NCBI GenBank assembly: GCA_029817715.1
Contig: JARUPY010000085.1
Span: forward strand, 5,456,001-5,520,000
Direction of reading: 5' to 3'
Source: Melastoma dodecandrum
Lineage: Eukaryota > Streptophyta > Magnoliopsida > Myrtales > Melastomataceae
Length of the DNA stretch: 64,000 nt
Shown here: one piece after another, positions 35,321 through 45,567 of the stretch
Numbering within the stretch: position 1 is the first letter of the stretch
Layout of the letters: every line of letters starts with the position of its first letter
Notes under the pieces: model-generated
Told to the model about the DNA's origin: nothing
The model's database searches: none
The model's input: only the letters and a program-made list of their open reading frames with translations
Program-made: the position numbers and the translations under genes

Positions 35321-35800
35321 ATTGGGGCGGGAACCGCCGGCGTCGATGACGAAAGCGGAAAGAATAACAGGGGGCAATGACCGATGTACAGATTTACGTG
35401 GTTCGGCCCAAACCAGCCTACATCTACGGGGAGGTCCTCCTTGAGATTCTACTATAACCAACGAGTTACATGATTACAGGCCCCAAAAAGTTTCACCCCG
35501 AGTCCTCGTAGAAAATCTTTTTTCCGACTCTCCGAACATTCTCACAGCTCATCGTGTATCACCCGTTCCCAGTACATCGCCTCTCTTATCCTAGTCTACA
35601 TCATACTAACCCGTGGATCTCACCTATCCGACTCTCCCATTCGAATCTCACTCTCCCATTCGAATCTCTGGACAATCCGTCTATTTATAATAGACAATAA
35701 AATCTAGGACGATATCTTTTCGATATCCTATAATATCACACGAAATCTTATGTGATATTAACCTGCCAGATTCTCCAAGATTTCAACTTCGGATCGGACA
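35321..35800 (-). repeat. 5' LTR of the copia-type element (about 480 bp)
   Basis: Similar to 33968-34397 over its length, plus an extra segment (TTTACGTGGTTCGGCCC) near 35390-35460 and a short tandem duplication of a CTCCCATTCGAATCTC-like unit near 35633-35670. Confidence 0.75.
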
Positions 35801-35841
35801 ATTTGGATGAACGAAACACACTTATCCGGGTCAATACCGTC
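35801..35841. other. Host sequence remnant between the two insertions, including both target duplications
   Basis: Only 41 bp of host DNA remain between the copia-type element and the palindromic element. They begin with ATTTG (35801-35805) and end with CCGTC (35837-35841). Confidence 0.8.
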
Positions 35842-38626
35842 TGTAATACCCCAAATTTTTCCATTAAATTTCTTTCATTTTGTTTTCTTTAAATGAATAT
35901 TTTTTTTTTAGCAAAAAATTAACAAAACCCATTCAAAATGAAGACCTAGCCCATATACATAGACATGGGCCTCTAATTTCTTTAATGACATGGTCAAAGC
36001 CCATTCAAAATTTATTTTTTCTTTTATTAATTAAAAAATGACGAAATTGTTAATAAAAAAAACCAAATCATTTGCATTAAATCATTACGATAATGTTTAG
36101 CTGATTCATTAACTCCCCCAAAAATTATTACATTCCTTATTTAAAAATCCTTCCTTGTCTCATCAGAGGAAGAACCTGGACACAATTTCTCTAACCCTTT
36201 GAACATTCTTATCACCTTTCAGACGATCCCCATAAAAAAAAATCTGAGATTCTCTGGAGGATCTCTAAAATCCTCGGAGCCAAAGCATCCCTTTTTTTAG
36301 ACAATCAGACGTCTCACTCCCGGAGGTGGATCCTCCCAGAGACGTCCCTCCTTCTCTCAAACACGATCAATCCCTCTGAAAAATCAGAGGTCGGCCCCCT
36401 TCAGAGAATTCTCCAGCGAATTCCACCTCCCCTTCTGGAGAATCGGAGACAAATTCCTCCACATACAACCGTAAGCCTACTTCTCCCGACATACACACAG
36501 AAACCGGAGCCAATGACTCATTCTCTCCAGTTCTGACGAGCCAAAGCCTCCCGACCAACCTACTAAACGGACTCCACGACGTCCTTCTTCCTCCTCGAGC
36601 CATCTCGGGGCGAGGCTACCCCTCGGTGAGTTTTCGATCTTTTTTTGTATATATATATATATATTCATTCAGCCCGTCTTTTTATTTAGATCATGACTGA
36701 CCATCTTTTACATTTGTTGAACTCATCGCATGTGATGTGGGGAACGCGAAACTGAGTCCCGACGGAGCAGCTTAGCCTCGACCAGAATGCAAGGGAGTCA
36801 GTCCGCAGGCAATAAGTTTCACGTCCATTGTTGGAATCAGACAAAATCTGGTTGTATCGGTCTCTTATCATGTTAACATGATTGTGATTAAATTTTAGCC
36901 AATTTGGTTGAGTTTTCCTTTACTTTTGACTAATTATACTTGGGTTCTGTATGCTGGAATAACGAATTACAAAAAACGTATGTGTTTGATATGATCTATT
37001 TCTATTCTTCAGACTATACTTTCATTATAAAATTAATTTTTATATAAAATACGTTTAATGATCTTTATTTTAATATATTATGCACGAATTTATCATTTTT
37101 ATATTTCAAGTTATGATTTTTTGAATATTAACCATATTTCTGCCATGCTTTCAGTACTATGTATGATAAACTATTTTGTTTTAAAATTTACACATGTTCA
37201 AAAATTTTGAAATTTTAATATGTTATTTCTTATATGGCTAAAAAGACATATAATTTTATTTTACTTAATTTTGACGTCTTCTGATTAAAATATACTTAAA
37301 ACGATTTCGACATGTGATCTGAACCGTTTTCAACAATTTTGTTTTGGTAAAATCGATTTTATTTATTTTCTATGAATCCATTTCCTGTAAAATTTTACAA
37401 ACATGATCTCCCTTAAGTTAAGCATCTTTTAACACGTTTTGCTTTATTTGGATTTTTGAATCAAAAGTTACATATTTTTGTTTATGTGGTCTGCAATCAG
37501 ATCGCTCGTCGGGTCAGACCCAATTTCGTAAAATTTTCTACTATGTTGAGTTTAATATCTTAATTCCAAAATTTGATATTTCATGTTTTTATTAGGTTAA
37601 GAATATATTTTTATAATTTTATGATTTTTAGAACCCGTTTGCATATTTTTTGACATTTTTCTTTAACATTGCATCATGGAGTTATTTTGGGCTCTTTGAT
37701 TGTTTTATTATTGGGCTTGCAGGTACCCGTAGACCATCAACGTCGTTGATCAACTTCAACACACCTAAAAGGAGTCCCTGTAGACGGTGCTCAAGACATG
37801 ATGACATGCGGAGTCCGACCGCGGTGGGAGCTTCACAAAAGCGGCCCCAACTGACGAGCTTAGCCGATGACATGCCATCCCGGCCGAGCCTCAGGTACAT
37901 GAGGGAGGTGCGGGCCTCCTAAGGTTATTTTATTTCCACATGTAACGGGCCGTGGGCCCAACTGCATAGGCCCACGGTCACCATCCTTCCCCGCCCCCTT
38001 TGATCTCAATAATTGTCTGTGCTTGTCCGCATGCCTTAGGCCCATATGTTTATTGTCGCATGTTGTTTGCTATCAACAAACATGAGTTCGGGTCCAAAGC
38101 CTGAATCGGGTCCAACGCCCGTAAAACATTGACATGAGTCCGAAGTCATGCCCGGATCGGGTCCAACGCCCGTTAAAAAAAGCAAATCTTTTGGAGCAAA
38201 CGCCACCTCCCTTTTCGCATGTTAGAATGTAAGAGTTAGTAACTAGGAATCCCCGAACCAACTGTTTTTTTCCGACTTAAACAGCTTTTATAAATAAAGT
38301 CGGTGGCGACTCCGTTTAGTTTACCTAGGTTAAACAACAACAACATTTTTTACGGAGCCATTTTGGATGGGTAACGGCGACACGAGCCGCTCCCGATTCC
38401 TCCTGAAAGTTCCTTCTTCGGATCATGCTCCGCCTTTCGCCCGCCGCCTCTTAGGAAAACAGAGACGGTCGGCGAGGGCCCGAGCAGGCCCGGGATCACC
38501 CAATTCCCTTCCGCAGCGTCCGACGCTCGAGTCGTGACGTCGACCGGTTGGGCCTTGGGGAGCGGGCCTGGATCCTCGGGTCATCCGGACCGCCTCGCGC
38601 GTGCTAGGTCGGAAGGCGCGCGTACA
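35842..38626 (+). repeat. Left arm LTR (plus orientation), 2785 bp
   Basis: Begins TGTAATACCCC and ends GGCGCGCGTACA. It contains TATTTAAAAA near 36138 (likely promoter), a (TA)n run at about 36648-36663, an A/T-rich middle part, and the conserved hairpin and AATAAA region (37,900-38,310). It is followed by TCCCGGA, the spacer seen before the primer site elsewhere, but not by the primer site itself. Confidence 0.88.
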
Positions 38627-39110
38627 TCCCGGAAGTGCTAGAATGTACTGTTGGCACCGTGAAGAAGGTCGACGAGTCCTTGTGCCAGATTGTGGTGACT
38701 GATGATGTAGAGGGATCGCTTTTATTGCCTTGGAGCGATTGTCGGATCAGTAGGCGTGATGTTCCGACGCGTCCGATTTTTGCATGTCTATGAACGGCTC
38801 TCTGGTTTATCGTTAGTTTTGAGGTTGATGGAGATTGGCCTTTTGAAATGTAACCTTCTTGGGGTTTTTAGGTTGCTGTAGATTCGACTTTGAACCTTGG
38901 TAGTCGTTGGGTGAACTTTGGTCTTTGTTTTTGGCTTTGTACTTTGGTAGCTGTTGATAACACTTTGGGCTCATGTCTTTGGACACATGGCTTTGGACCT
39001 TGGTAGCCGTATGAAAACTTTGGTCTTCATGTTGTTAGATGTTCGACTTTGGGCCAGGTAGCCGTCGATCAATCCTTGGCATTCTTGTGCTTGTAGATTT
39101 GTAATATCAT
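38627..39110. other. Filler DNA next to the left arm with a coding-like segment
   Basis: After TCCCGGA the sequence departs from any Ogre leader. A frame from 38635 to TGA about 38793 reads coding-like (KKVDESLCQIVVTDD, SLLLPWSDCRISRRD) for about 53 codons; I do not recognise the protein. A degenerate repeat follows at 38888-39067, with four units containing ACTTTG..CC(T/A)GGTAGCCG-like cores. The origin is unknown: host gene fragment or unfamiliar retroelement sequence. Confidence 0.4.
38888..39067. repeat. Degenerate short tandem repeat in the palindrome spacer
   Basis: Cores GACTTTGAACCTTGGTAGTCG-like occur at about 38888, 38934, 38992 and 39048, spaced 46-58 bp apart. Each has one or more substitutions. 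Confidence 0.6.
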
Positions 39111-39923
39111 GCTTTGTCCCTAGTCCCATTCGAGAAGCCATGTTGGAGAATTAAACCTCGGAAGGAAAATAGAGAGAATGTCTGGATTAGTATCATGCAA
39201 TAATATAATCGATGCATGATAAATTTGTGATGATACTTAATCGCACTCATGTATGCATAAAAGTATGCATTATGTAATTGCAATTGTAAATGAGAAGTCA
39301 TGATGCAATGGAGCAACTTCTGTGAATGACATGATATTGTAACTACTGCAATCAAACATACACTCATGTGGTCATGCGAATGTACGAATGCAATAAGCTA
39401 TAAAATAGGTAGCGAATGTATAGATGCAGTAAACAATAAAATAGGTAGGGATAGGAGAAATGAAGGTTGTTGAAGCCCATTGTAATAAACTCCATCAAAC
39501 TGCAAAATGAGAAGTGTTAGTTTTACAGTCATAGCAGACAAAGCGTACCTGACACCTGTCCCTGCACAAGTAGCAGTCACTCAGTAACAGACAAATGCAC
39601 GTGCGGCGTTTGGTACCTGTAGTGGGCAAACAATGCTAGACTCTTGGATGAAGGTTTCTAAACCTCCCTCGGACTAAGGGAGGCGGGGCCCCGGCCAAAA
39701 ATCAAACCGCAAATAGCAGCAAGCTGAGCCTCTCGGTGACCCCCCTAAATATCCTAGCCCCGGGTTCAGGCACACCTAGATATGCCTAGGAAAGCAGTAA
39801 ACAAACACAACCATGAGGGCAAACAAAGGGCACCGAGCAAAGCAATTACATACGCAAACAAGAACTCCTCTCCGCATGTGGATTAAAAATGTAAGAGCGT
39901 TCGAAAGGAATCCACATGCAGTT
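39111..39923 (-). other. Leader fragment of the right-arm element (minus strand)
   Basis: On the minus strand this follows the primer site. Its first 330 bp resemble the copy B leader (11196-11540), including the CATGTGGATT and CTAGGATATTTAGGGGGG-like stretches. The rest is A/T-rich with no supported gene. Confidence 0.6.
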
Positions 39924-39941
39924 TCCCCAGCGGAGTCGCCA
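39924..39941 (-). other. Primer-binding site (tRNA-Arg) of the right-arm element
   Basis: On the minus strand, TGGCGACTCCGCTGGGGA, the same 18 bases as at 11177-11194. It follows the right-arm LTR after the TCCCGGA spacer. Confidence 0.8.
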
Positions 39942-39948
39942 TCCGGGA

Positions 39949-42710
39949 TGTACGCGCGCCTTCCGACCTAGCACGCGCGAGGCGGTCCGGACGACCCGAG
40001 GATCCGGGCCCGCTCCCCAAGGCCCAACCGGTCGACGTCACGACTCGAGCGTCGGACGCTACGGAAGGGAATTGGGTGATCCCTCCCTGGGTTCCTAACT
40101 GGGCCTGCTCGGGCCCTCGCCGACCGTCTCTGTTTTCCTAAGAGGCGGCGGGCGAAATGCGGAGCATGATCCGAAGAAGGAACTTTCAGGAGGAATCGGG
40201 AGCGGCTCGTGTCGCCGTTACCCATCCAAAATGGCTCCGTAAAAAATGTTGTTGTTGTTTAACCTAGGTAAACTAAACGGAGTCGCCACCGACTTTATTT
40301 ATAAAAGCTGTTTAAGTCGGAAAAAAACAGTTGGTTCGGGGATTCCTAGTTACTAACTCTTACATTCTAACATGCGAAAAGGGAGGTGGCGTTTGCTCCA
40401 AAAGATTTGCTTTTTTTAACGGGCGTTGGACCCGATCCGGGCATGACTCCGGACTCATGTCAATGTTTTACGGGCGTTGGACCCGATTCAGGCTTTGGAC
40501 CCGAACTCATGTTTGTTGATAGTAAACAACATGCGACAATAAACCTATGGGCCTAAGGCATGCGGACAAGCACAGACAATTATTGAGATCAAAGGGGGCG
40601 GGGAAGGATGGTGACCGTGGGCCTATGCAGTTGGGCCCACGGCCCGTTACATGCGGAAATAAAATAACCTTAGGAGGCCCGCACCTCCCTCATGTACCTG
40701 AGGCTCGGCCGGGATGGCATGTCATCGGCTAAGCTCGTCAGTTGGGGCCGCTTTTGTGAAGCTCCCACCGCGGTCGGACTCCGCATGTCATCATGTCTTG
40801 AGCACCGTCTACAGGGACTCCTTTTAGGTGTGTTGAAGTTGATCAACGACGTTGATGGTCTACGGGTACCTGCAAGCCCAATAATAAAACAATCAAAGAG
40901 CCCAAAATAACTCCATGATGCAATGTTAAAGAAAAATGTCAAAAAATATGCAAACGGGTTCTAAAAATCATAAAATTATAAAAATATATTCTTAACCTAA
41001 TAAAAACATGAAATATCAAATTTTGGAATTAAGATATTAAACTCAACATAGTATAAAATTTTACGAAATTGGGTCTGACCCGACGAGCGATCTGATTGCA
41101 GACCACATAAACAAAAATATGTAACTTTTGATTCAGAAATCCAAATAAAGCAAAACTAGTGTTAAAAGATGCTTAACTTAAGGGATATCATGTTTGTAAA
41201 ATTTTACAGGAAATGGATTCATTGAAAATAAATAAAATCGATTTTACCAAAACAAAATTGTTGAAAACGGTTCAGATCACATGTCGAAATCGTTTTAAGC
41301 ATATTTTAATCAGAAGACGTCAAAATTAAGTAAAATAAAATTATGTCTTTTTAGCCATATAAGAAATAACATATTAAAATTTCAAAATTTTTGAACATGT
41401 GTAAATTTTAAAACAAAATAGTTTATCATACATAGTACTGAAAGCATGGCAGAAATATGGTTAATATTCAAAAAATCATAACTTGAAATATAAAAATGAT
41501 AAATTCGTGCATAATATATTAAAACAAAGATCATTAAACGTATTTTATATAAAAATTAATTTTATAATGAAAGTATACTCTGAAGAATAGAAATAGATCA
41601 GATCAAACACATACGTTTTTTGTAATTCGTTATTCCAGCATACAGAACCCAAGTATAATTAGTCAAAAGTAAAGGAAAACTCAACCAAATTGGCTAAAAT
41701 TTATTCACAATCTTGTTAACATGATAAGAGACCGATACAACCAGATTTTGTCTGATTACAACAATGGACGTGAAACTTATTGCCAGCGGACTGACTCCCT
41801 TGCATTCTGGTCGAGGCTAAGCTGCTCCGTCGGGACTCAGTTTCGCGTTCCCCACATCACATGCGATGAGTTCAACAAATGTAAAAGATGGTCAGTCATG
41901 ATCTAAATAAAAAGACGGGCTGAATGAATATATATATATATATACAAAAAAAGATCGAAAACTCACCGAGGGGTAGCCTCGCCCCGAGATGGCTCGAGGA
42001 GGAAGAAGGACGTCGTGGAGTCCGTTTAGTAGGTTGGTCGGGAGGCTTTGGCTCATCAGAACTGGAGAGAATGAGTCCTTGGCTCCGGTTTCTATGTGTA
42101 TGTCGGGAGAAGTAGGCTTACGGTTGTATGTGGAGGAATTTGTCTCCGATTCTCCAGAAGGGGAGGTGGAATTCGCTGGAGAATTCTCTGAAGGGGGCCG
42201 ACCTCTGATTTTTCAGAGGGATGGATCGTGTTTGAGAGAAGGAGGGACGTCTCTGGGAGGATCCACCTCCGGGAGTGAGACGTCTGATTGTCTAAAAAAA
42301 GGGATGCTTTGGCTCCGAGGATTTTAGAGATCCTCCAGAGAATCTCAGATTTTTTTTATGGGGATTGAAAGGTGATAAGAATGTTCAAAGGGTTAGAGAA
42401 ATTGTGTCCAGGTTCTTCCTCTGATGAGACAAGGAAGGATTTTTAAATAAGGAATGTAATAATTTTGGGGGAGTTAATGAATCAGCTAAACATTATCGTA
42501 ATGATTTAATGCAAATGATTTGGTTTTTTTTATTAACAATTTCGTCATGGGCTTTGACCATGTCATTAAAGAAATTAGAGGCCCATGTCTATGTATATGG
42601 GCTAGGTCTTCATTTTGAATGGGTTTTGTTAATTTTTTGCTTAAAAAAAAAATATTCATATAAAGAAAACAAAATGAAAGAAATTTAATGGAAAAATTTG
42701 GGGTATTACA
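39949..42710 (-). repeat. Right arm LTR (minus orientation), 2762 bp
   Basis: Reverse complement of the left arm with scattered substitutions and small indels. On the minus strand it starts TGTAATACCCC at 42710 and ends GCGCGTACA at 39949. It contains its own (TA)n run at about 41930-41943. Confidence 0.88.
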
Positions 42711-42715
42711 CCGTC
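42711..42715. other. Target-site duplication CCGTC, right copy
   Basis: CCGTC directly follows the TTACA end of the right arm and matches 35837-35841 in direct orientation. Confidence 0.8.
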
Positions 42716-43213
42716 CACGAGGCTCCTCCGGTCGCTCCCACCCAAGTCCTTTGTCGAGAATCTAAGGCTCTGCACCGACCGACATTGAGCTCCTGCGACA
42801 GACAAGGCCTGGAAGCTGAGCCCTGCCTCCACGATGGGAAACGAGATCCCCTGGATGTGACGGAATCACCCTCTGGCTCGGGAGAGAGGTCGAGAAAATC
42901 AAGGTCATGGTTGAGCCTGACTACGCCCCGGAACTCTCCATCAACCAGTCGCCATTGGACGAGTCCATGTCCATCGAACCGGTCTCATCCGGTGAACATA
43001 GGTGATGGTTTTTCTTCGGAGATAGTTCGATCACTAAGAAATCTTTAAAAAGATTAATACTCTCGCCGGATGAATAAAAATTACATGAAAACAAGGCCCG
43101 GAACGTGACGTCATCGTGACGCCCTAACTCCTCATAATACCCGTTCCTCCCCCCCCCCTCCCGCTCTGGAACTCTCTCGAGTCGTGCTGTCCCGACAAAT
43201 TCCAGAGAAACTG

Positions 43214-43222
43214 AAACCCTAA
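43214..43222 (+). promoter_or_regulatory. Telo-box AAACCCTAA upstream of the SC35-like gene
   Basis: AAACCCTAA lies about 45 bp before the ATG. Telo-boxes occur in promoters or leaders of plant genes active in dividing cells. Function here is inferred. Confidence 0.5.
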
Positions 43223-43264
43223 CCCTTAGAGATTCTCCCTCCCGCTCCGGCGCCGGAAGCAAGC

Positions 43265-45567
43265 ATGTCTCACTTCGGGAGATCCGGACCACCGGACATC
43301 ACGGACACCTACTCCCTCCTCGTCCTCAACATCTCCTTCCGTTCGCCCCCCCCCACCCACCCGATCTTCCCCTCTGGTTCTTGTCTCTTCGTTTTCTAGT
43401 TTTTTTATTCTTGTCATTTCGCTGCGTGTAGGTACCACGGCGGACGATCTGTTCCCGCTGTTCGACAAGTACGGGAAGGTCGTTGATATCTTTATCCCCA
43501 GGGACCGAAGGTAGTGACTTGTTTCCACGTTTCCAGTTTAAGCTTTGAAATAGCTTGTTCGATAGTGGCTATGGTGCTTACGTGTTGAAGGAGAAGCGCA
43601 AAGCAACATTATTTGTTTCTTGGAACTTTGGAATCTTAGCTCGTTTGAGAGAGCTGGGATTATGGGATTGATTTTTTTCATGAGTTGTAGAATTGGACAA
43701 TGGAGTAATATGTTTCGTTGCATGATTTTATTGTTATTTAAATACTCATGTATGGGGATTGGATTTCGGAGATGCTAATGCGATCTCTGCATTATGATTT
43801 TCTTGCAATATTAATTAGGACTGGCGAATCACGTGGATTTGCATTTGTTCGCTACAAGTATGCCGATGAGGCACAGAAAGCTGTGGAGAAACTTGATGGT
43901 ATGATATAGATTCATTTTTGTAATGTTTTCCTTTCGCGGTTTCTGATTTCATTGGTTTCTTTTATCCTTTCTGGGGATTTTCAGGGAGGGTTGTCGATGG
44001 TCGAGAGATGACTGTGCAATTTGCGAAGTATGGACCAAATGCTGAGAGGATGTAAGTTTTTATTTCTGCATTTGTTTCTGACGAGTGAATATGTTTGTTG
44101 AGCCGCTTCAGCAGTGATGCATCCTGTTCAGCTATGCCCTGTAGGTTTTATCATCCTTTAGTTGAACCGTCTCAAATATCAACTTTTACCATTACTAGTA
44201 TGGCATTATACGTCATCGTCACCTAACTTGACCTGGGGTTACAGACTAAATAGGTGTGATAAATTACCTTCTTCTGAGGAGCTTGGCTTGTTATTCTAGA
44301 TAGAACTGTTAATGGGATGCTATTTTCTCGATATGATGAGAAGATAGGTCTTTTTTTTGGGAATTGTTTTAATGTTGCAAGCGTGTATTGACATTTGATT
44401 CAGAGTTATCTGATATTTGTGATTAGATAGTCGTCCTTTATGAGTTGTCTTGCTGTTTGATTTATTGGATGATCTCCAGACATAAAGGAAGAGTCATTGA
44501 ACCAGTTCCGCGTTCACGATATAGATCAAGGAGCCGGAGTCCTCGTCGGAGGTAATGCATAGATCATATGTTGTTCATGCTCGAGTTTTACATGAATTTG
44601 TCTCCTTTTACTGTATTTCTTTCTTTCTTTCTTTCTTATTCCGTGAAAAGATTCACCAATTAGCACTTACAACTCAATGGAAATGATTGCTATCTAATTG
44701 AAGATTGATGAGCGGGCACTTGAGCCGGGAACCGACTTCGTTAGCACCTAAGCTAGTTCCCCACTGTTTATATAGATTGAGTCCTTGTAATATTTTCGGC
44801 TGATATGGTAACCATGCTAGATTGAAGTTTCGTATGAAATTTACTAGTAAACAATTTTTAATAAAAGTTTTCATGTTGTGCTCGTAGAATGAAATTTGAT
44901 ATTTGCTGTTGTTGAATCTCAATTTTCCGTTCACAACATAAATTAAAAATAATTTGTTATATCGCTTCTGGGTCATATTCTTTATTGAGTTTGATCACTG
45001 TTGTAGTTTCTGGTTATCATGTGTTTGATCTGTTTGAGTGACTTTTGCTGTAGAAGGCTCTTTATTTTCTCATAGCCTCTCTCCTGTTTGTTTATTTATT
45101 TCCTCATTAAAATTTGCAGGCATCGGGATGATTACGGGGACCGAGACTACCGTCGGAGAAGCCGCAGCCATAGCCGCAGCCGCAGTCGCAGCCGGGATAG
45201 GTATGACCGAGACAGGTACCGTGGAAGGGACAAGGAGGAACGCCGACATAGCCGAACTCGTAGCCCGAGCCGTAGCCCCAGTCCTGATTACCACAAAGGC
45301 CGTAAAGGCCAGTATGATGATGAGCGCAGAAGTCGAAGTCCCTCCAAGGACAGGTTTCTTGTTTTTTTCTTTCTCAAGCTTTCTGGCAGTTGTTTCCTAT
45401 TGTTTCTTTCTTTATGTTTCTCTATTAAAAACAACTCTTCTCCTTGGCCCAGCCCACCTTCTCGTCACAGCCCCAGCTCACACAGGAGTCCGTCTCCAGG
45501 GAAGTCTCCTAGTCCTAGGGACGAAAGTCCTGATAGGCACAGTGGTGATGCACAATCTCCAGCTTGA
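43265..45567 (+). CDS. SC35: Serine/arginine-rich splicing factor, SC35-like
   Basis: Seven coding exons: 43265-43340, 43432-43510, 43819-43898, 43985-44051, 44480-44551, 45120-45353 and 45453-45567, all GT-AG, giving 240 residues. The start MSHFGRSGPPDITDTYSLL is almost that of Arabidopsis SC35. One RRM (about residues 16-94) has RNP2 (LLVLNI) and RNP1 (RGFAFVRY). It is followed by an RS domain rich in RS/SR and SP pairs, which SR-protein kinases would phosphorylate. Proteins of this family bind exonic enhancers in pre-mRNA and recruit spliceosome parts in nuclear speckles. Arabidopsis SC35 is longer (about 300 residues), so the RS tail is shorter here. The last exons could be alternatively spliced, which I cannot test. 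Confidence 0.92.
44618..44638. repeat. (TTTC)n microsatellite in SC35-like intron 5
   Basis: Several consecutive TTTC units near the start of the intron between 44551 and 45120. Confidence 0.8.

Larger units (their letters stand above)
33968..35800 (-). mobile_element. Short non-autonomous copia-type LTR retrotransposon
   Basis: Two direct repeats (33968-34397 and about 35321-35800) enclose about 920 bp without a pol-like frame. On the minus strand the 5' LTR ends at CCCCAA(T/C)A and is followed by TGGAATCATAGC (35317-35306), two mismatches from the initiator-Met primer site TGGTATCAGAGC. The polypurine-like AAGTGGAGATTGTGAGG (about 34422-34398) precedes the 3' LTR, which starts TGTAATCCG. 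The element is flanked by ATTTG on both sides. Size and lack of genes fit a TRIM/SMART-like or deletion derivative. The left LTR is shorter by a missing segment near 34035. Confidence 0.8.
35842..42710. mobile_element. Palindromic Ogre-family insertion: two inverted LTRs with U3 ends outward
   Basis: The left arm is an LTR in plus orientation (35842-38626) and the right arm the same LTR in minus orientation (39949-42710), separated by 1.32 kb. Both outer ends are TGTAATACCCC, and CCGTC flanks both sides (35837-35841 and 42711-42715). A normal insertion would have one U3 and one U5 end outward. The U5-side third of these LTRs is clearly related to LTR A/B, while the U3 side is different, so this is another subfamily. 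The arms differ by scattered substitutions, which argues against a simple assembly mirror. Confidence 0.85.
33917..43002 (+). pseudogene. Unidentified host gene exon split by two LTR-element insertions
   Basis: A possible acceptor (TCTTAG, ending 33916) opens a frame of 17 codons to 33967. Skipping the copia-type insertion and one ATTTG copy, the same frame continues for 12 codons at 35806-35841. Skipping the palindromic element and one CCGTC copy, it continues from 42716 for about 110 codons. Recognisable pieces are HPPHGYDLDER, LIRVNTVHEAPP and APTQVLCRES. A shift near 42880 would pass to a second coding-like segment (VEKIKVMVEPDYAPEL) ending at TGA 43000-43002. I do not recognise the family. 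The open frame across two precise insertion sites argues for a true exon, now certainly broken. Confidence 0.45.

Noticed and set aside
35842..42710. Fold-back DNA transposon or large MITE as an explanation of the inverted repeat
   Set aside because: The arm ends are LTR ends (TGTAATACCCC and GCGCGTACA), one arm is followed by a tRNA-Arg primer site, and the duplication is 5 bp, all pointing to an LTR retroelement.
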